Shown one piece after another: positions 31,471 to 40,214 of a stretch of 48,852 nucleotides of DNA. The translations under genes and the position numbers were made by a program. Numbering within the stretch: the stretch's first letter is position 1; every line of letters begins with the position of its first letter. Location: contig JAKUUL010000002.1 of the NCBI GenBank assembly GCA_022447025.1, positions 1-48,852 on the forward strand, read 5' to 3'. The notes beneath the pieces were generated by a model. The model did not search any database and had not been told where the DNA came from. It saw only the letters and a program-made list of their open reading frames with translations. This DNA is from SAR86 cluster bacterium. GTDB lineage: Bacteria > Pseudomonadota > Gammaproteobacteria > Magnimaribacterales > Magnimaribacteraceae.

Positions 31471-32113
31471 CTCAATATTGAATAGAAAGCATCTAGCCTG
31501 GTTGCTTCTTTTGTTGTTTTTTTCTTGTACTCAAGCCGAAGAGTTTGAGGCCGGCAGGCATTACCAAATATTAGACAATCCAACCGTTACAAGGAATTCC
31601 TCTAAAGTTGAGGTAGTTGAAGTTTTTTGGTTCGGGTGCAATCACTGTTATGCACTTGAGTCTTATATCCAACCATGGAAAAGAAACCTTCCTAATGATG
31701 TAGATTTTTGGAAGTCACATATCACCTGGAATGCACAAGCTGAAACGCATGCTCGCTTATTTTATTCTGCTAAAGCTCTGGGCATTGAAGAAAAGGCTGT
31801 TCCCGCTGCATTTACATCAATATGGAGAGAGGGCAGAAATCTTCTTGGTAATTCTGAAGTTGAATATTTCTTTAAAGGTTTTGGAGTAGAAAAAGAAAGA
31901 TACCTGTCTGTTTCTAATTCATTCGGGGTTAATAATGCAGTTAAGCAGGCAGATAACAGGATGCGTCAATGGGCTGTTACGGGAGTGCCTACGCTTATAG
32001 TAAATGGTAAATACAAAGTTTCAGGCACAAGAGAAATTGGTACCAGCAAACTTCTAGACGTAGTCAATTTCTTGATAGAGAAAGAAAGAAGGTTTTTAAC
32101 AAGATCAGACTAG
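31457..32113 (+). CDS. dsbA: Thiol:disulfide interchange protein DsbA with CNHC active site
   Basis: VEVVEVFWFGCNHCYALESYI, GVPTLIVNGKYKV; overlaps cyt c4 by 14 nt. Confidence 0.9.
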   Translation: MVFINSILNRKHLAWLLLLLFFSCTQAEEFEAGRHYQILDNPTVTRNSSKVEVVEVFWFGCNHCYALESYIQPWKRNLPNDVDFWKSHITWNAQAETHARLFYSAKALGIEEKAVPAAFTSIWREGRNLLGNSEVEYFFKGFGVEKERYLSVSNSFGVNNAVKQADNRMRQWAVTGVPTLIVNGKYKVSGTREIGTSKLLDVVNFLIEKERRFLTRSD

Positions 32114-32121
32114 GAATCACC

Positions 32122-32940
32122 TTGAACCCATTTCCTCTTTGTCCTCTTTTTGTTCCAGCTAATAAGCTGGACTGGATAGAAAAAGCAGAAAGATCAGAAG
32201 CCGATGGTTTAATTATTGATTTAGAGGACTCAGTCCCTCTAGAAGAAAAGGGCAAGGCAAGAGATGGTCTAGTTGAATACTTGTCTTCAGAAGAAATTAG
32301 CAAACCCTTCTTTATAAGAACCAATCCACTCACCTCCCAAGAAGGAAGAAAAGACTCTTCTTCTTTTGGTACGAAGAAAAATAATTTTTTAGGCTTAATG
32401 ACTCCTAAGATTGAAAGCCTAGATGAACTCAAGGACCTGCCAGATACATTAAAAATTACTCTTTTAGTTGAAACGCCCCTGGCTATTGAAAATTTAGCTT
32501 CTTTAGCTTCAGACATTAGAGTAAATGGAATTGCTCTAGGGGGGGCAGACTTAAGTGCGGAATTGGGTTCAGATATGAGTTGGGATTCATTGCTCTATGC
32601 TAGGTCCAGGATACTTGCTTATGCTTCAATAAATGGGGTTTTCTCAATAGACAGTCCTTTTATGCAGATAGACGATTTAGAGGGACTAGAAGAAGAGAGT
32701 AGAAGAGCTAAATCTATAGGGTTTACCAGCAAATTCGCAATTCATCCTAGCCAGATTGAAATAATTAGAAGAAACTTTCTTCCAACTGATCAAGAGATAG
32801 AAGAAGCCAAAGAAATAATTAAAGCTTTCGCTAACTCAGATGGAGGAGCAATTGTCGTAAATGGTAAGATGGTTGATGAACCGGTCGTAAAATTAATGAA
32901 GAAGAAATTGATGTTAGCCGGATTTAATCCTGACAATTAA
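32122..32940 (+). CDS. HpcH/HpaI aldolase / CitE-like CoA-ester lyase
   Basis: CPLFVPANKLDWIEKAERSEADGLIIDLEDSVPLEEKGKAR, LLVETPLAIENL, GGADLSAELG, KFAIHPSQIEIIRRNFLP. Confidence 0.9.
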   Translation: MNPFPLCPLFVPANKLDWIEKAERSEADGLIIDLEDSVPLEEKGKARDGLVEYLSSEEISKPFFIRTNPLTSQEGRKDSSSFGTKKNNFLGLMTPKIESLDELKDLPDTLKITLLVETPLAIENLASLASDIRVNGIALGGADLSAELGSDMSWDSLLYARSRILAYASINGVFSIDSPFMQIDDLEGLEEESRRAKSIGFTSKFAIHPSQIEIIRRNFLPTDQEIEEAKEIIKAFANSDGGAIVVNGKMVDEPVVKLMKKKLMLAGFNPDN

Positions 32941-32958
32941 AGATGATTAGGGAGAAAA

Positions 32959-33477
32959 ATGGTAAAAAATATTAAGGAAATAGAACCCGGCAGATACAGG
33001 GAAACTTTTGGCAGATATTACGAAGATTTTAATATCGGAGATATTTACGAACACAGACCTGGAAGAACAATTACTCAATCAGACAACACTTGGTTCACTC
33101 TACTTACAATGAACCAGCATCCTATTCATTTTGATGAAGAATTTGGAAAAGGCACTGAGTTTGGGAAAACCCTAGTGAACAGCCCATTCACTATAGCTTT
33201 AATGGTAGGAATGAGCGTAAGTGATGTTAGCCAAAAGGCTGTAGCTAATCTGGGTTGGACGGACATTGTTTTACCCCACCCCCTGTATGTGGGCGATACT
33301 CTATATGCAGAATCCGAAGTTAAAGAGAAAAGAGAGTCTAAATCTAGACCCGACGACGGCATTGTTACAGTTAAAACAACTGGCAAGAACCAAGATGGTG
33401 TAATTGTTGCCTCTTATTTAAGGTCAGCCTTAATCCCGAAAGAAGGAACAGCTGTAGAAGATAAGATAGATTATTAA
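32959..33477 (+). CDS. MaoC family dehydratase (hot-dog acyl-CoA hydratase)
   Basis: GRYYEDFNIGDIYEHRPGRTITQSDNTWFTLLTMNQHPIHFDEEF...HPLYVGDTLYAESEV. Confidence 0.9.
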   Translation: MVKNIKEIEPGRYRETFGRYYEDFNIGDIYEHRPGRTITQSDNTWFTLLTMNQHPIHFDEEFGKGTEFGKTLVNSPFTIALMVGMSVSDVSQKAVANLGWTDIVLPHPLYVGDTLYAESEVKEKRESKSRPDDGIVTVKTTGKNQDGVIVASYLRSALIPKEGTAVEDKIDY

Positions 33478-33545
33478 TTTATCGATTGGCCTTAAAATTT
33501 ATTTTTGTTATAACTGATACTTCTTAAATATGATTGGGGAAGAAA

Positions 33546-34904
33546 ATGAGCCAAAGTTTATTCGATAAGGATACCGTTGATAAAAATGCCTGGCATTTAC
33601 AGGGCAACTGGGGACCAGTAGAAAAAGAACTAGAATCTTCAGAGCTTGTTGTTAAAGGAGAGATTCCAGAAGGCCTTAATGGGCTCTATGTAAGAAACGG
33701 TATGAATCCTAGGTCCGGCTATAGTGACCATTGGTTTTTTGGTAATGGAATGCTACATGGGTTTAAATTTGAAGACGGTACGGTAAGTTATAAAAACAGA
33801 TATGTAAAAACCCCTTATTACGAGAAGGACTTGGATGTCATGAGTTCTTTTGGTGACTTGAGTGCTTCGCCTGCAAACACTCATATTGTTAAACACGCTG
33901 GAAAGATATTGGCTCTAGAAGAGGCACATTTGCCTTGGCAGGTAGATGAAGAACTGGAGACCATAGGAGTGTATGATTTTGCAGGCAAACTAAATGGCGC
34001 TATGACTGCGCACCCAAGGATTTGCCCCAAGACAGGGGAGCTTTTGTTTTTTTCTTACTCCATGATGGCAGAACCTTATTTAACCTACTATCGAGTAAAC
34101 GCCACAGGAGATTTAATTCAAGTTGAGCCCATAGAGCTTCCAAGGGCAGTTATGATGCACGACTGGAACGTGACTGAAAACCACGTTGTTTTTATGGACC
34201 TCCCAATAATTTCAGATATGAACTTGGCAGTTGAAACGGGTTCTCCTTTTGGCTTTAAGCCTGAGTGTGGAGCCAGATTGGGGGTTATGCCAAGAGATGG
34301 GTCCAATAGCGATGTGAGGTGGTTTGAAATTGATCCTTGTTTTGTATTTCATCCCCTTAACTCTTATGAAGAGGGAAACAAAATAATACTCTACGTTTGT
34401 AAACAAAAAGAGGCCATGGTTGGTGGTTTTCAAGAAGTTTATGGCGGAGACACAACAATAGGAAGGTTGTGGAAGTGGACCATAGACTTAGAGCTAGGAG
34501 AAGTTAAAGAAGAACAAATAGATGATGCAGCCTGTGACTTTCCAAGAGTAGATGACAGAAGAACAGGTTTAAAAACAGACTATGGCTACTGCATGACATT
34601 GGATACGAATGCCGAATCTTTAACTCTAGGAAATCATGCGCATAAATATGATTTAGTTAATAACAAAAGGTTTACGCATGATTTGGGTAAGAATGTAAAA
34701 GGAGGAGAGACCGTATTTGCACCAAAATCTAAAGATTCTGATGAAGATGATGGATGGATTTTGATGTTGGCATATGAAGAAGAAACAGAGAAGTCAAAAC
34801 TATTAATAATAGACTCCAAAGACTTTGAATCGCCTCCTGTTGCAGAAATATATACACCCCAAAGAATACCTTATGGAGCGCATGGAAGCTGGATGCCAAA
34901 ATAA
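33546..34904 (+). CDS. Carotenoid oxygenase family (RPE65/CCD) protein
   Basis: GLYVRNGMNPR, four candidate Fe ligands TAHPRICP, MMHDWNVTENHVVF, VFHPLNSYEE, GAHGSW; ATG at 33546 with GGGGAAG upstream preferred over TTG 33534. Confidence 0.92.
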   Translation: MSQSLFDKDTVDKNAWHLQGNWGPVEKELESSELVVKGEIPEGLNGLYVRNGMNPRSGYSDHWFFGNGMLHGFKFEDGTVSYKNRYVKTPYYEKDLDVMSSFGDLSASPANTHIVKHAGKILALEEAHLPWQVDEELETIGVYDFAGKLNGAMTAHPRICPKTGELLFFSYSMMAEPYLTYYRVNATGDLIQVEPIELPRAVMMHDWNVTENHVVFMDLPIISDMNLAVETGSPFGFKPECGARLGVMPRDGSNSDVRWFEIDPCFVFHPLNSYEEGNKIILYVCKQKEAMVGGFQEVYGGDTTIGRLWKWTIDLELGEVKEEQIDDAACDFPRVDDRRTGLKTDYGYCMTLDTNAESLTLGNHAHKYDLVNNKRFTHDLGKNVKGGETVFAPKSKDSDEDDGWILMLAYEEETEKSKLLIIDSKDFESPPVAEIYTPQRIPYGAHGSWMPK

Positions 34905-34925
34905 AATAATTTAGAAGGAAGAAAC

Positions 34926-36575
34926 ATGGAGACACATTTTGCAACTTTGTGGGAAAACATTTCAGATGTAATTCCAGACAGAAAAGCACTTATTTGCGGA
35001 AACATAGAAAGAACTTGGAGAGAATATGATGACCGGGCCGCCAGATTGGCAACTCTGCTATCAAAAAATGGTTTAGGTGATGATTCTAAAGTAGGCCTTT
35101 ATCTCCATAATTCTAATGAGTATCTGGAAGCTCAATACTCTATTTTCAAGATTAAAGGTGTTCCGATAAATGTAAATTACAGGTACAAAGAAGATGAGCT
35201 TGTTTACCTACTAGACAATGCAGATGCAGAAGCAGTTTTTTATCAAGGTTGTTATGCGAGCCAAATTGAGTCCATAAAAGAAAAATTACCAAAGGTGAAA
35301 GTCTTTATTCAGGTTAATGATGGCACAGCTGAACTCCCTGAATTTTCAGTTGATTTTGAAGACTCCATATCCAATAACGATCCGATGGAAAGGCAGGAGA
35401 GGTCAGGAGAAAATATTTATATGCTTTATACAGGCGGCACAACTGGCATGCCCAAAGGAGTTATGTATAACCATGAAGGTTTTGTTAGTGGAATGCTAAA
35501 AACAGGAACTGCTTGGGGATTGCTTCCGATAGCCCCTGAAGAATTAGAGAATACTACTGGTTTTGATTTAGATATTGTCCCTGGGCTCGTTAAGAATCTA
35601 GAAGAGTCTAATGGTTTAATAGTCAGCTTACCTGCCTGTCCTTTGATGCATGGAACTGGTATGTGGCTGGGGGCTTTAATTCCTTTAAGTGTAGGCGGCA
35701 CAGTGGTAACAATCCCTCAGCTCGGCTTAGATCCAGATCTTCTATTGAAAGAAACAGAGAATCATAAAGTTAATAATCTGGTAATTGTTGGGGATGCGTT
35801 TGCAAAACCAATTAGAGATTCTTTAGATAAAGCAAAGGGTGAAGGCAATCCTTACGACATTAGTTCGGTCAACATGATGATTTCAAGTGGGGTTATGTGG
35901 AGTTCTGAGGTAAAAGAGGGCCTTCTTGCCCACCATGAAATGCTTTTGGTTGATGCAATGGGATCAACCGAGGGAGGTATGGGTGGCTCTATTGCTTCGA
36001 GAGAGAATCCAGCTCAAACTGCTAAATTTACCTTAAACCCCGGGGTTATAGTTATTACAGATGAAGGGAAACTTGTTGAACCTGGTTCGGGGGAAATGGG
36101 TCTGATTGGAACTAGTGGGTTAGTTCCAAAAGGCTATTACAAGGACGCAAAGAAATCTGCAGAAACTTTCAAAGAAGTAGATGGGGTGAGGTATAGCTTT
36201 CCAGGAGACTATGCTTTAGTTGAAGCTGACGGCTCTATCACCTTACTTGGACGGGGTAGCAATTGTATAAACACTGCTGGAGAAAAGGTTTACCCGGAAG
36301 AGGTAGAAGAAGCGGTAAAACGCCATCCTGATATTTACGATTGCCTAGTTGTGGGCGTGGAGGACGATAGGTTTGGTCAAAGAGTAGTAGCCCTAGCTTC
36401 TTTTAAAGAAGATAACATTGTGGAAGAAGCAGATTTAATTAGTTTTACTCGAGAGCACCTAGCTGGCTATAAACTTCCTAAACAAGTTTTATTTGTAGAT
36501 GAAGTCATGAGGGCCCCGAATGGTAAAGCTAATTACAAGTGGGCTAAACAGAGAGCTGACGAAGAACTTTCTTAA
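34926..36575 (+). CDS. AMP-dependent acyl-CoA synthetase/ligase
   Basis: MLYTGGTTGMPKGVMYNHEG, DAMGSTEGG, YSFPGDYALVEADGSITLLGRGSNCINTAGEKVYPEEVEEAV, PNGKANYKWAK. Confidence 0.93.
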   Translation: METHFATLWENISDVIPDRKALICGNIERTWREYDDRAARLATLLSKNGLGDDSKVGLYLHNSNEYLEAQYSIFKIKGVPINVNYRYKEDELVYLLDNADAEAVFYQGCYASQIESIKEKLPKVKVFIQVNDGTAELPEFSVDFEDSISNNDPMERQERSGENIYMLYTGGTTGMPKGVMYNHEGFVSGMLKTGTAWGLLPIAPEELENTTGFDLDIVPGLVKNLEESNGLIVSLPACPLMHGTGMWLGALIPLSVGGTVVTIPQLGLDPDLLLKETENHKVNNLVIVGDAFAKPIRDSLDKAKGEGNPYDISSVNMMISSGVMWSSEVKEGLLAHHEMLLVDAMGSTEGGMGGSIASRENPAQTAKFTLNPGVIVITDEGKLVEPGSGEMGLIGTSGLVPKGYYKDAKKSAETFKEVDGVRYSFPGDYALVEADGSITLLGRGSNCINTAGEKVYPEEVEEAVKRHPDIYDCLVVGVEDDRFGQRVVALASFKEDNIVEEADLISFTREHLAGYKLPKQVLFVDEVMRAPNGKANYKWAKQRADEELS

Positions 36576-36581
36576 GTATTA

Positions 36582-37241
36582 ATGAAAGTTTCTGATGCCT
36601 TATCCCAAAGAAAATCTGTTAGAGCATTTTTAGACACCCCAGTAGACAATAAACTAATTCAAGCATTACTCGAGAAGTCAGCAAGAGCGGCTTCTGGTGG
36701 CAACCTCCAACCTTGGAGAATCTTTGTTATTAACAATGACACCATGAAAGCCTTTTTAAAGCACCTTTCTGAGTGGACTGAACCCGAAACACCTGCTTAT
36801 GATATTTACCCTAAAGATTTAACAGAGCCTTATAAATCTGCAAGACTCAAGGTTGCTATAGACATGTATGGCCTTCTGGGTATAGGAAAAGAAGATAAAG
36901 AAGCCAGAGTGAAGCAGATGTTAAAAAACTTCGAATTTTTTGGAGCACCAGCAGGATTCTTTTGTTATGTAGATAGACAAATGGGACCTCCGCAATGGTC
37001 AGATTTAGGTATGTTTCTTCAATCCTTTATGCTTTTAGCTAAAGAAGAAGGTTTAGATACCTGTCCGCAAGAAGCGTGGTCAGCCAGACCTGACAGTGTT
37101 TCTAGTTTTGTGGGAGCAGGGGAAGAGTTAATGCTTTTTTGTGGTATGGCCATAGGTTACATAGATGATACGGCTCCAGTAAATAACCTGGTTACTGAAA
37201 GAGAACCTTTCGATGTTTGGGCTAAGTTTATAGAAAAATAA
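36582..37241 (+). CDS. Nitroreductase family protein
   Basis: ALSQRKSVRAFLDTPVD, ASGGNLQPWRIFVI, FLQSFMLLAKEEGLDTCPQEAW. Confidence 0.9.
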   Translation: MKVSDALSQRKSVRAFLDTPVDNKLIQALLEKSARAASGGNLQPWRIFVINNDTMKAFLKHLSEWTEPETPAYDIYPKDLTEPYKSARLKVAIDMYGLLGIGKEDKEARVKQMLKNFEFFGAPAGFFCYVDRQMGPPQWSDLGMFLQSFMLLAKEEGLDTCPQEAWSARPDSVSSFVGAGEELMLFCGMAIGYIDDTAPVNNLVTEREPFDVWAKFIEK

Positions 37242-37246
37242 TTCTT

Positions 37247-37663
37247 TTAAATTTCTAAGGGAGAATTTGTCTCTATATTAAGTTGGCCTTCAAGACCTGC
37301 GACACGATGTTGAGCGCTTTTTATGTATTCAGGGTCCGATATCATGTCTAGCATAGCTTTTCGGTTTGGATATGTGGCAATTGCAATCATATCCCAAAGA
37401 TCTTCAACCTCTCCCAGCATTAGTCGCGATACCTTTCCACTAAAGATAGGCTTTCCACCAACTTTTTCTAGGTGTTTTCTTACTTCCTTACCGTATATGG
37501 CATAAGCTTCTGCGCCCGTTAGATCAGTTTCTCTTTTATCAGGGTATTCCGCTTTATCTTTAAATTTAAGAAGGTTGACCATAAAAATTGGTTGGTCTTT
37601 ATCCTTTTCAAGAAAACCAGCCATCTGCTCGTCATTAGGCATGAGTGCATTCTTCACTTCCAT
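37247..37663 (-). CDS. DUF1330 family protein
   Basis: QPIFMVNLLKFKDKAEYPD, EAYAIYGKEVRKHLEKVGGKPIFSGKV, YPNRKAMLDMISDPEY. Confidence 0.8.
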   Translation of the reverse strand: MEVKNALMPNDEQMAGFLEKDKDQPIFMVNLLKFKDKAEYPDKRETDLTGAEAYAIYGKEVRKHLEKVGGKPIFSGKVSRLMLGEVEDLWDMIAIATYPNRKAMLDMISDPEYIKSAQHRVAGLEGQLNIETNSPLEI

Positions 37664-37681
37664 AACTAAACCTCTCTTCCT

Positions 37682-39346
37682 CTACGCACCATGTCTCAAA
37701 ACTTCGCCGTTAGAAGCCCCAGTTAATACACCGTCGATAAAATTAATTTGTCCATTCACTACAGTTGCTTTATAACCTTTTGATCCCTGGACATATCTAG
37801 GAGCTCCACCAGGAAAATCGTGGGCAATCTCGGGCTGGAGTTCAGCTACAGAATCTGCATCAAAAACATTAACATCTGCTTTTTTACCAACTTCTAAAGT
37901 TCCTCTGTCTTTTAGTCCAATAATTCTAGCTGGAGCTGAGGTGATTCTTCTTACCCCTTCTTCTAAGCTATAAAGGCCAGTCTTACGCACCCAATGCGAA
38001 AGCACAAAGGTAGCCCAACCGGCATCACAGATTTGAGACACATGAGCGCCAGCATCGCCAAGCCCAGGAAAGATTCTATCGCTTAAGAACATTTCGCCAG
38101 CGGCTTCTAGATTTTGGTTAAACATTCTGTAATTGAATAAGGTTTTTCCATCAGATTCGTCAGATAGGTTTAAAAATAGCTCTGAAGGGTGAATGCCTCT
38201 TTCTTTAGACATTTCGGCCACACACTTCTCCGTTCCTGCAGCATAATCAGGAGTCTCTTCGTCTCCTAACCAGAAAACTAAATGGTATGGTAAATGTTCT
38301 TTACTGCTTGAAGCTTCCTCTATTAATTTGTTGCGAGTTTCTTGGTCTCTAATTGCAGCAAGCCTTCCCTTGAGGTCCATTGCTCTAATTTTGTCCCAAG
38401 TTTCTCCAGAAAAAGGCAATCCAGACTGCAAGCCAAACATAAAACCGGAAGATCTTGGTTGAGAAATAGCTGTTATATCTCCACCTTCACTGCAAAGTTC
38501 TTTAAGAAGACCGCGTACCCTTTTCCCCGACTCTAGGTCAGGACCTGTTCCCATACTAAAAAGTATTCGATCTCTTGTAGTACTAGCAAGGTCCTTAAGT
38601 AGCTTAACTGAGAACTCAGGTTGTCCTCCAAAATCCAATACGTTTTGCATAAGACCTCTTTTTTCACCCACTACCTTGGCTATTTCTAAAAGTTCTTTGG
38701 CTTCGGCATAGGTACCTGGAATTGACCTACCGTCTGGGCCGACATGAGGGGGGTATCTGTTTGTTGAAAATCCAACCGCTCCTCCATCCATCGATTCTCC
38801 AACTATTTCCGCCATTCTTTTAATCTCTTCATCTGTAGCAAGCTCTTCTACAGACCTTTCTCCCATTACGTAATATCTGACTGCAGTATGACCAACCATT
38901 CCGGCTACGTTAATTCCAAGATCAAACTTTTCTATGGAATTTAGATAACCTCCGTAATCTTCCCAGTCCCAAGGCAGACCTCCAAGTATGGCTTCTTTAG
39001 GAATGTCTTCTACTGTCTGCATCATATGAGCTATGAGTTCTCTGTCTTCGGGTTTACAGGGTGCAAAGGTAACCCCGCAATTACCCATAAGAACCGAAGT
39101 GACACCGTGATGACTAACTGGTCTTAGTTCATGATCCCAACCTATTTGGGCATCTAAATGTGTATGAATATCTACGAACCCAGGGGTGACTGTCTGACCT
39201 TCTGCATCTATTTCATGTTCAGCCTGTCCGTCTACTTTCCCAATTTCAGCAATAATTCCGTCTTTAATAGCAACATCAGCGTATTTAGCTTCAGAGCCCG
39301 TTCCGTCTACTACCTGACCTCCTTTAATTAAAATGTCATGAGTCAT
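37682..39346 (-). CDS. N-acyl-D-amino-acid deacylase family amidohydrolase
   Basis: DILIKGGQVVDGTGSEAKYADVAIKDGIIAEIG, VTPGFVDIHTHLDAQIGWD, GLKDRGTLEVGKKADVNVFD. Confidence 0.9.
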   Translation of the reverse strand: MTHDILIKGGQVVDGTGSEAKYADVAIKDGIIAEIGKVDGQAEHEIDAEGQTVTPGFVDIHTHLDAQIGWDHELRPVSHHGVTSVLMGNCGVTFAPCKPEDRELIAHMMQTVEDIPKEAILGGLPWDWEDYGGYLNSIEKFDLGINVAGMVGHTAVRYYVMGERSVEELATDEEIKRMAEIVGESMDGGAVGFSTNRYPPHVGPDGRSIPGTYAEAKELLEIAKVVGEKRGLMQNVLDFGGQPEFSVKLLKDLASTTRDRILFSMGTGPDLESGKRVRGLLKELCSEGGDITAISQPRSSGFMFGLQSGLPFSGETWDKIRAMDLKGRLAAIRDQETRNKLIEEASSSKEHLPYHLVFWLGDEETPDYAAGTEKCVAEMSKERGIHPSELFLNLSDESDGKTLFNYRMFNQNLEAAGEMFLSDRIFPGLGDAGAHVSQICDAGWATFVLSHWVRKTGLYSLEEGVRRITSAPARIIGLKDRGTLEVGKKADVNVFDADSVAELQPEIAHDFPGGAPRYVQGSKGYKATVVNGQINFIDGVLTGASNGEVLRHGA

Positions 39347-39364
39347 CTTTTCTCCCTTTGATAA

Positions 39365-39416
39365 TTAAGCGCTTTCATAATAAATAAAGTAAAAAAACTG
39401 TCAAATGCTAAGCATT
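39365..39416 (-). promoter_or_regulatory. Predicted strong sigma70 promoter of the D-aminoacylase gene with two dyad elements
   Basis: Minus strand TTGACA (39404-39399), 16 nt, TATTAT (39382-39377); upstream inverted repeat AATGCT-T-AGCATT (39404-39416); downstream GAAAGCGCTTAA (39376-39365). Confidence 0.6.
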
Positions 39417-39431
39417 AAAGCCCTAGGCTAA

Positions 39432-39998
39432 CTATTTAATCTTTTTTACTCTGAATCTTCCCTTAGAGTTCTCTAGAAAGAAAGATCGCATATCTCCAGG
39501 CACAATACGAATAGTTTCTCCCTTTTTTAATCTAGCTCTTTTTCCCGAATCAGTAAGCTGCCAGGTTTCTCCATTATCGAGCTTAAACTTGAATTTGTAG
39601 TTTATAAATTTAACGGACTCAATAGTCGCCGAGAAAGGTTGAGATTTGATCTCATTCTTTTGTTTTTCAACATCTCTCTGCCTGCTTATCCTCTTAACTC
39701 TCCTTTCTAGGGTTAGTATTTTTTCTTTCTGCTCTTCTATTATTTTTTCTGAAGATTTAGAAACCTTCTCTTCAGTTATAACTTCTTTTTTAACGGGCAA
39801 AGACTTTTCTACTTCTGGCTTAGCTTCTACCTCTGCGCTCTTGTTCTTATCCTTAACTAGAACATCAAAGCATGCCAGTCTTTCCATGGGGTCATTTATC
39901 AGACTGCACTTTTTAAAGTCTTCAATTGATTGGGCATTTAAAGAAAGAGCTATAAAGGGTAGAAAAACTAATATTGTTGATTTCACCAGTTTCATCAT
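39432..39998 (-). CDS. Hypothetical exported coiled-coil protein
   Basis: Signal peptide to LNAQS; IEDFKKCSLINDPMERLACFD; charged coiled-coil; C-terminal basic domain. Confidence 0.7.
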   Translation of the reverse strand: MMKLVKSTILVFLPFIALSLNAQSIEDFKKCSLINDPMERLACFDVLVKDKNKSAEVEAKPEVEKSLPVKKEVITEEKVSKSSEKIIEEQKEKILTLERRVKRISRQRDVEKQKNEIKSQPFSATIESVKFINYKFKFKLDNGETWQLTDSGKRARLKKGETIRIVPGDMRSFFLENSKGRFRVKKIK

Positions 39999-40043
39999 TT
40001 GGTCATTAAAGCAGATATTTCAATTATTCTAAATAGACAGAAT

Positions 40044-40120
40044 TGGTGGGCTAGGCAGGACTTGAACCTGCAACCTTCTGCTCCGGAGGCAAACGTTCTA
40101 TCCAGTTGAACTACTAGCCC
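40044..40120 (-). tRNA. tRNA-Arg (anticodon CCG), CCA encoded
   Basis: Minus strand GGGCTAG TA GTTC..GAAC G TTTGC-CTCCGGA-GCAGA ..GCAGG-TTCAAGT-CCTGC CTAGCCC A CCA; folds as a complete cloverleaf. Confidence 0.95.
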
Positions 40121-40176
40121 ATAGATCGATTATAAATTGATTTAAAGTTCGCTGTCTCTTTGTGCTTTTCTTCCTA

Positions 40177-40190
40177 TATAATGGCCGCGC
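40177..40190 (+). promoter_or_regulatory. Predicted -10 element with GC-rich discriminator upstream of cytochrome c5
   Basis: TATAAT (40177-40182) followed by GGCCGCGC; no convincing -35. Confidence 0.35.
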
Positions 40191-40214
40191 TTTTAACGGC
40201 TAACTTAAAATCCT

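Noticed and set aside
32064-32516. 150-aa minus-strand ORF opposite the CitE-like gene
   Set aside because: Antisense, Ser/Leu-rich reverse-frame composition; the plus-strand lyase is unambiguous.
40044-40120. tRNA-Arg as an integration site for a genomic island
   Set aside because: Flanking genes are an exported hypothetical protein and cytochrome c5; no integrase and no repeat of the tRNA 3' end noticed nearby.
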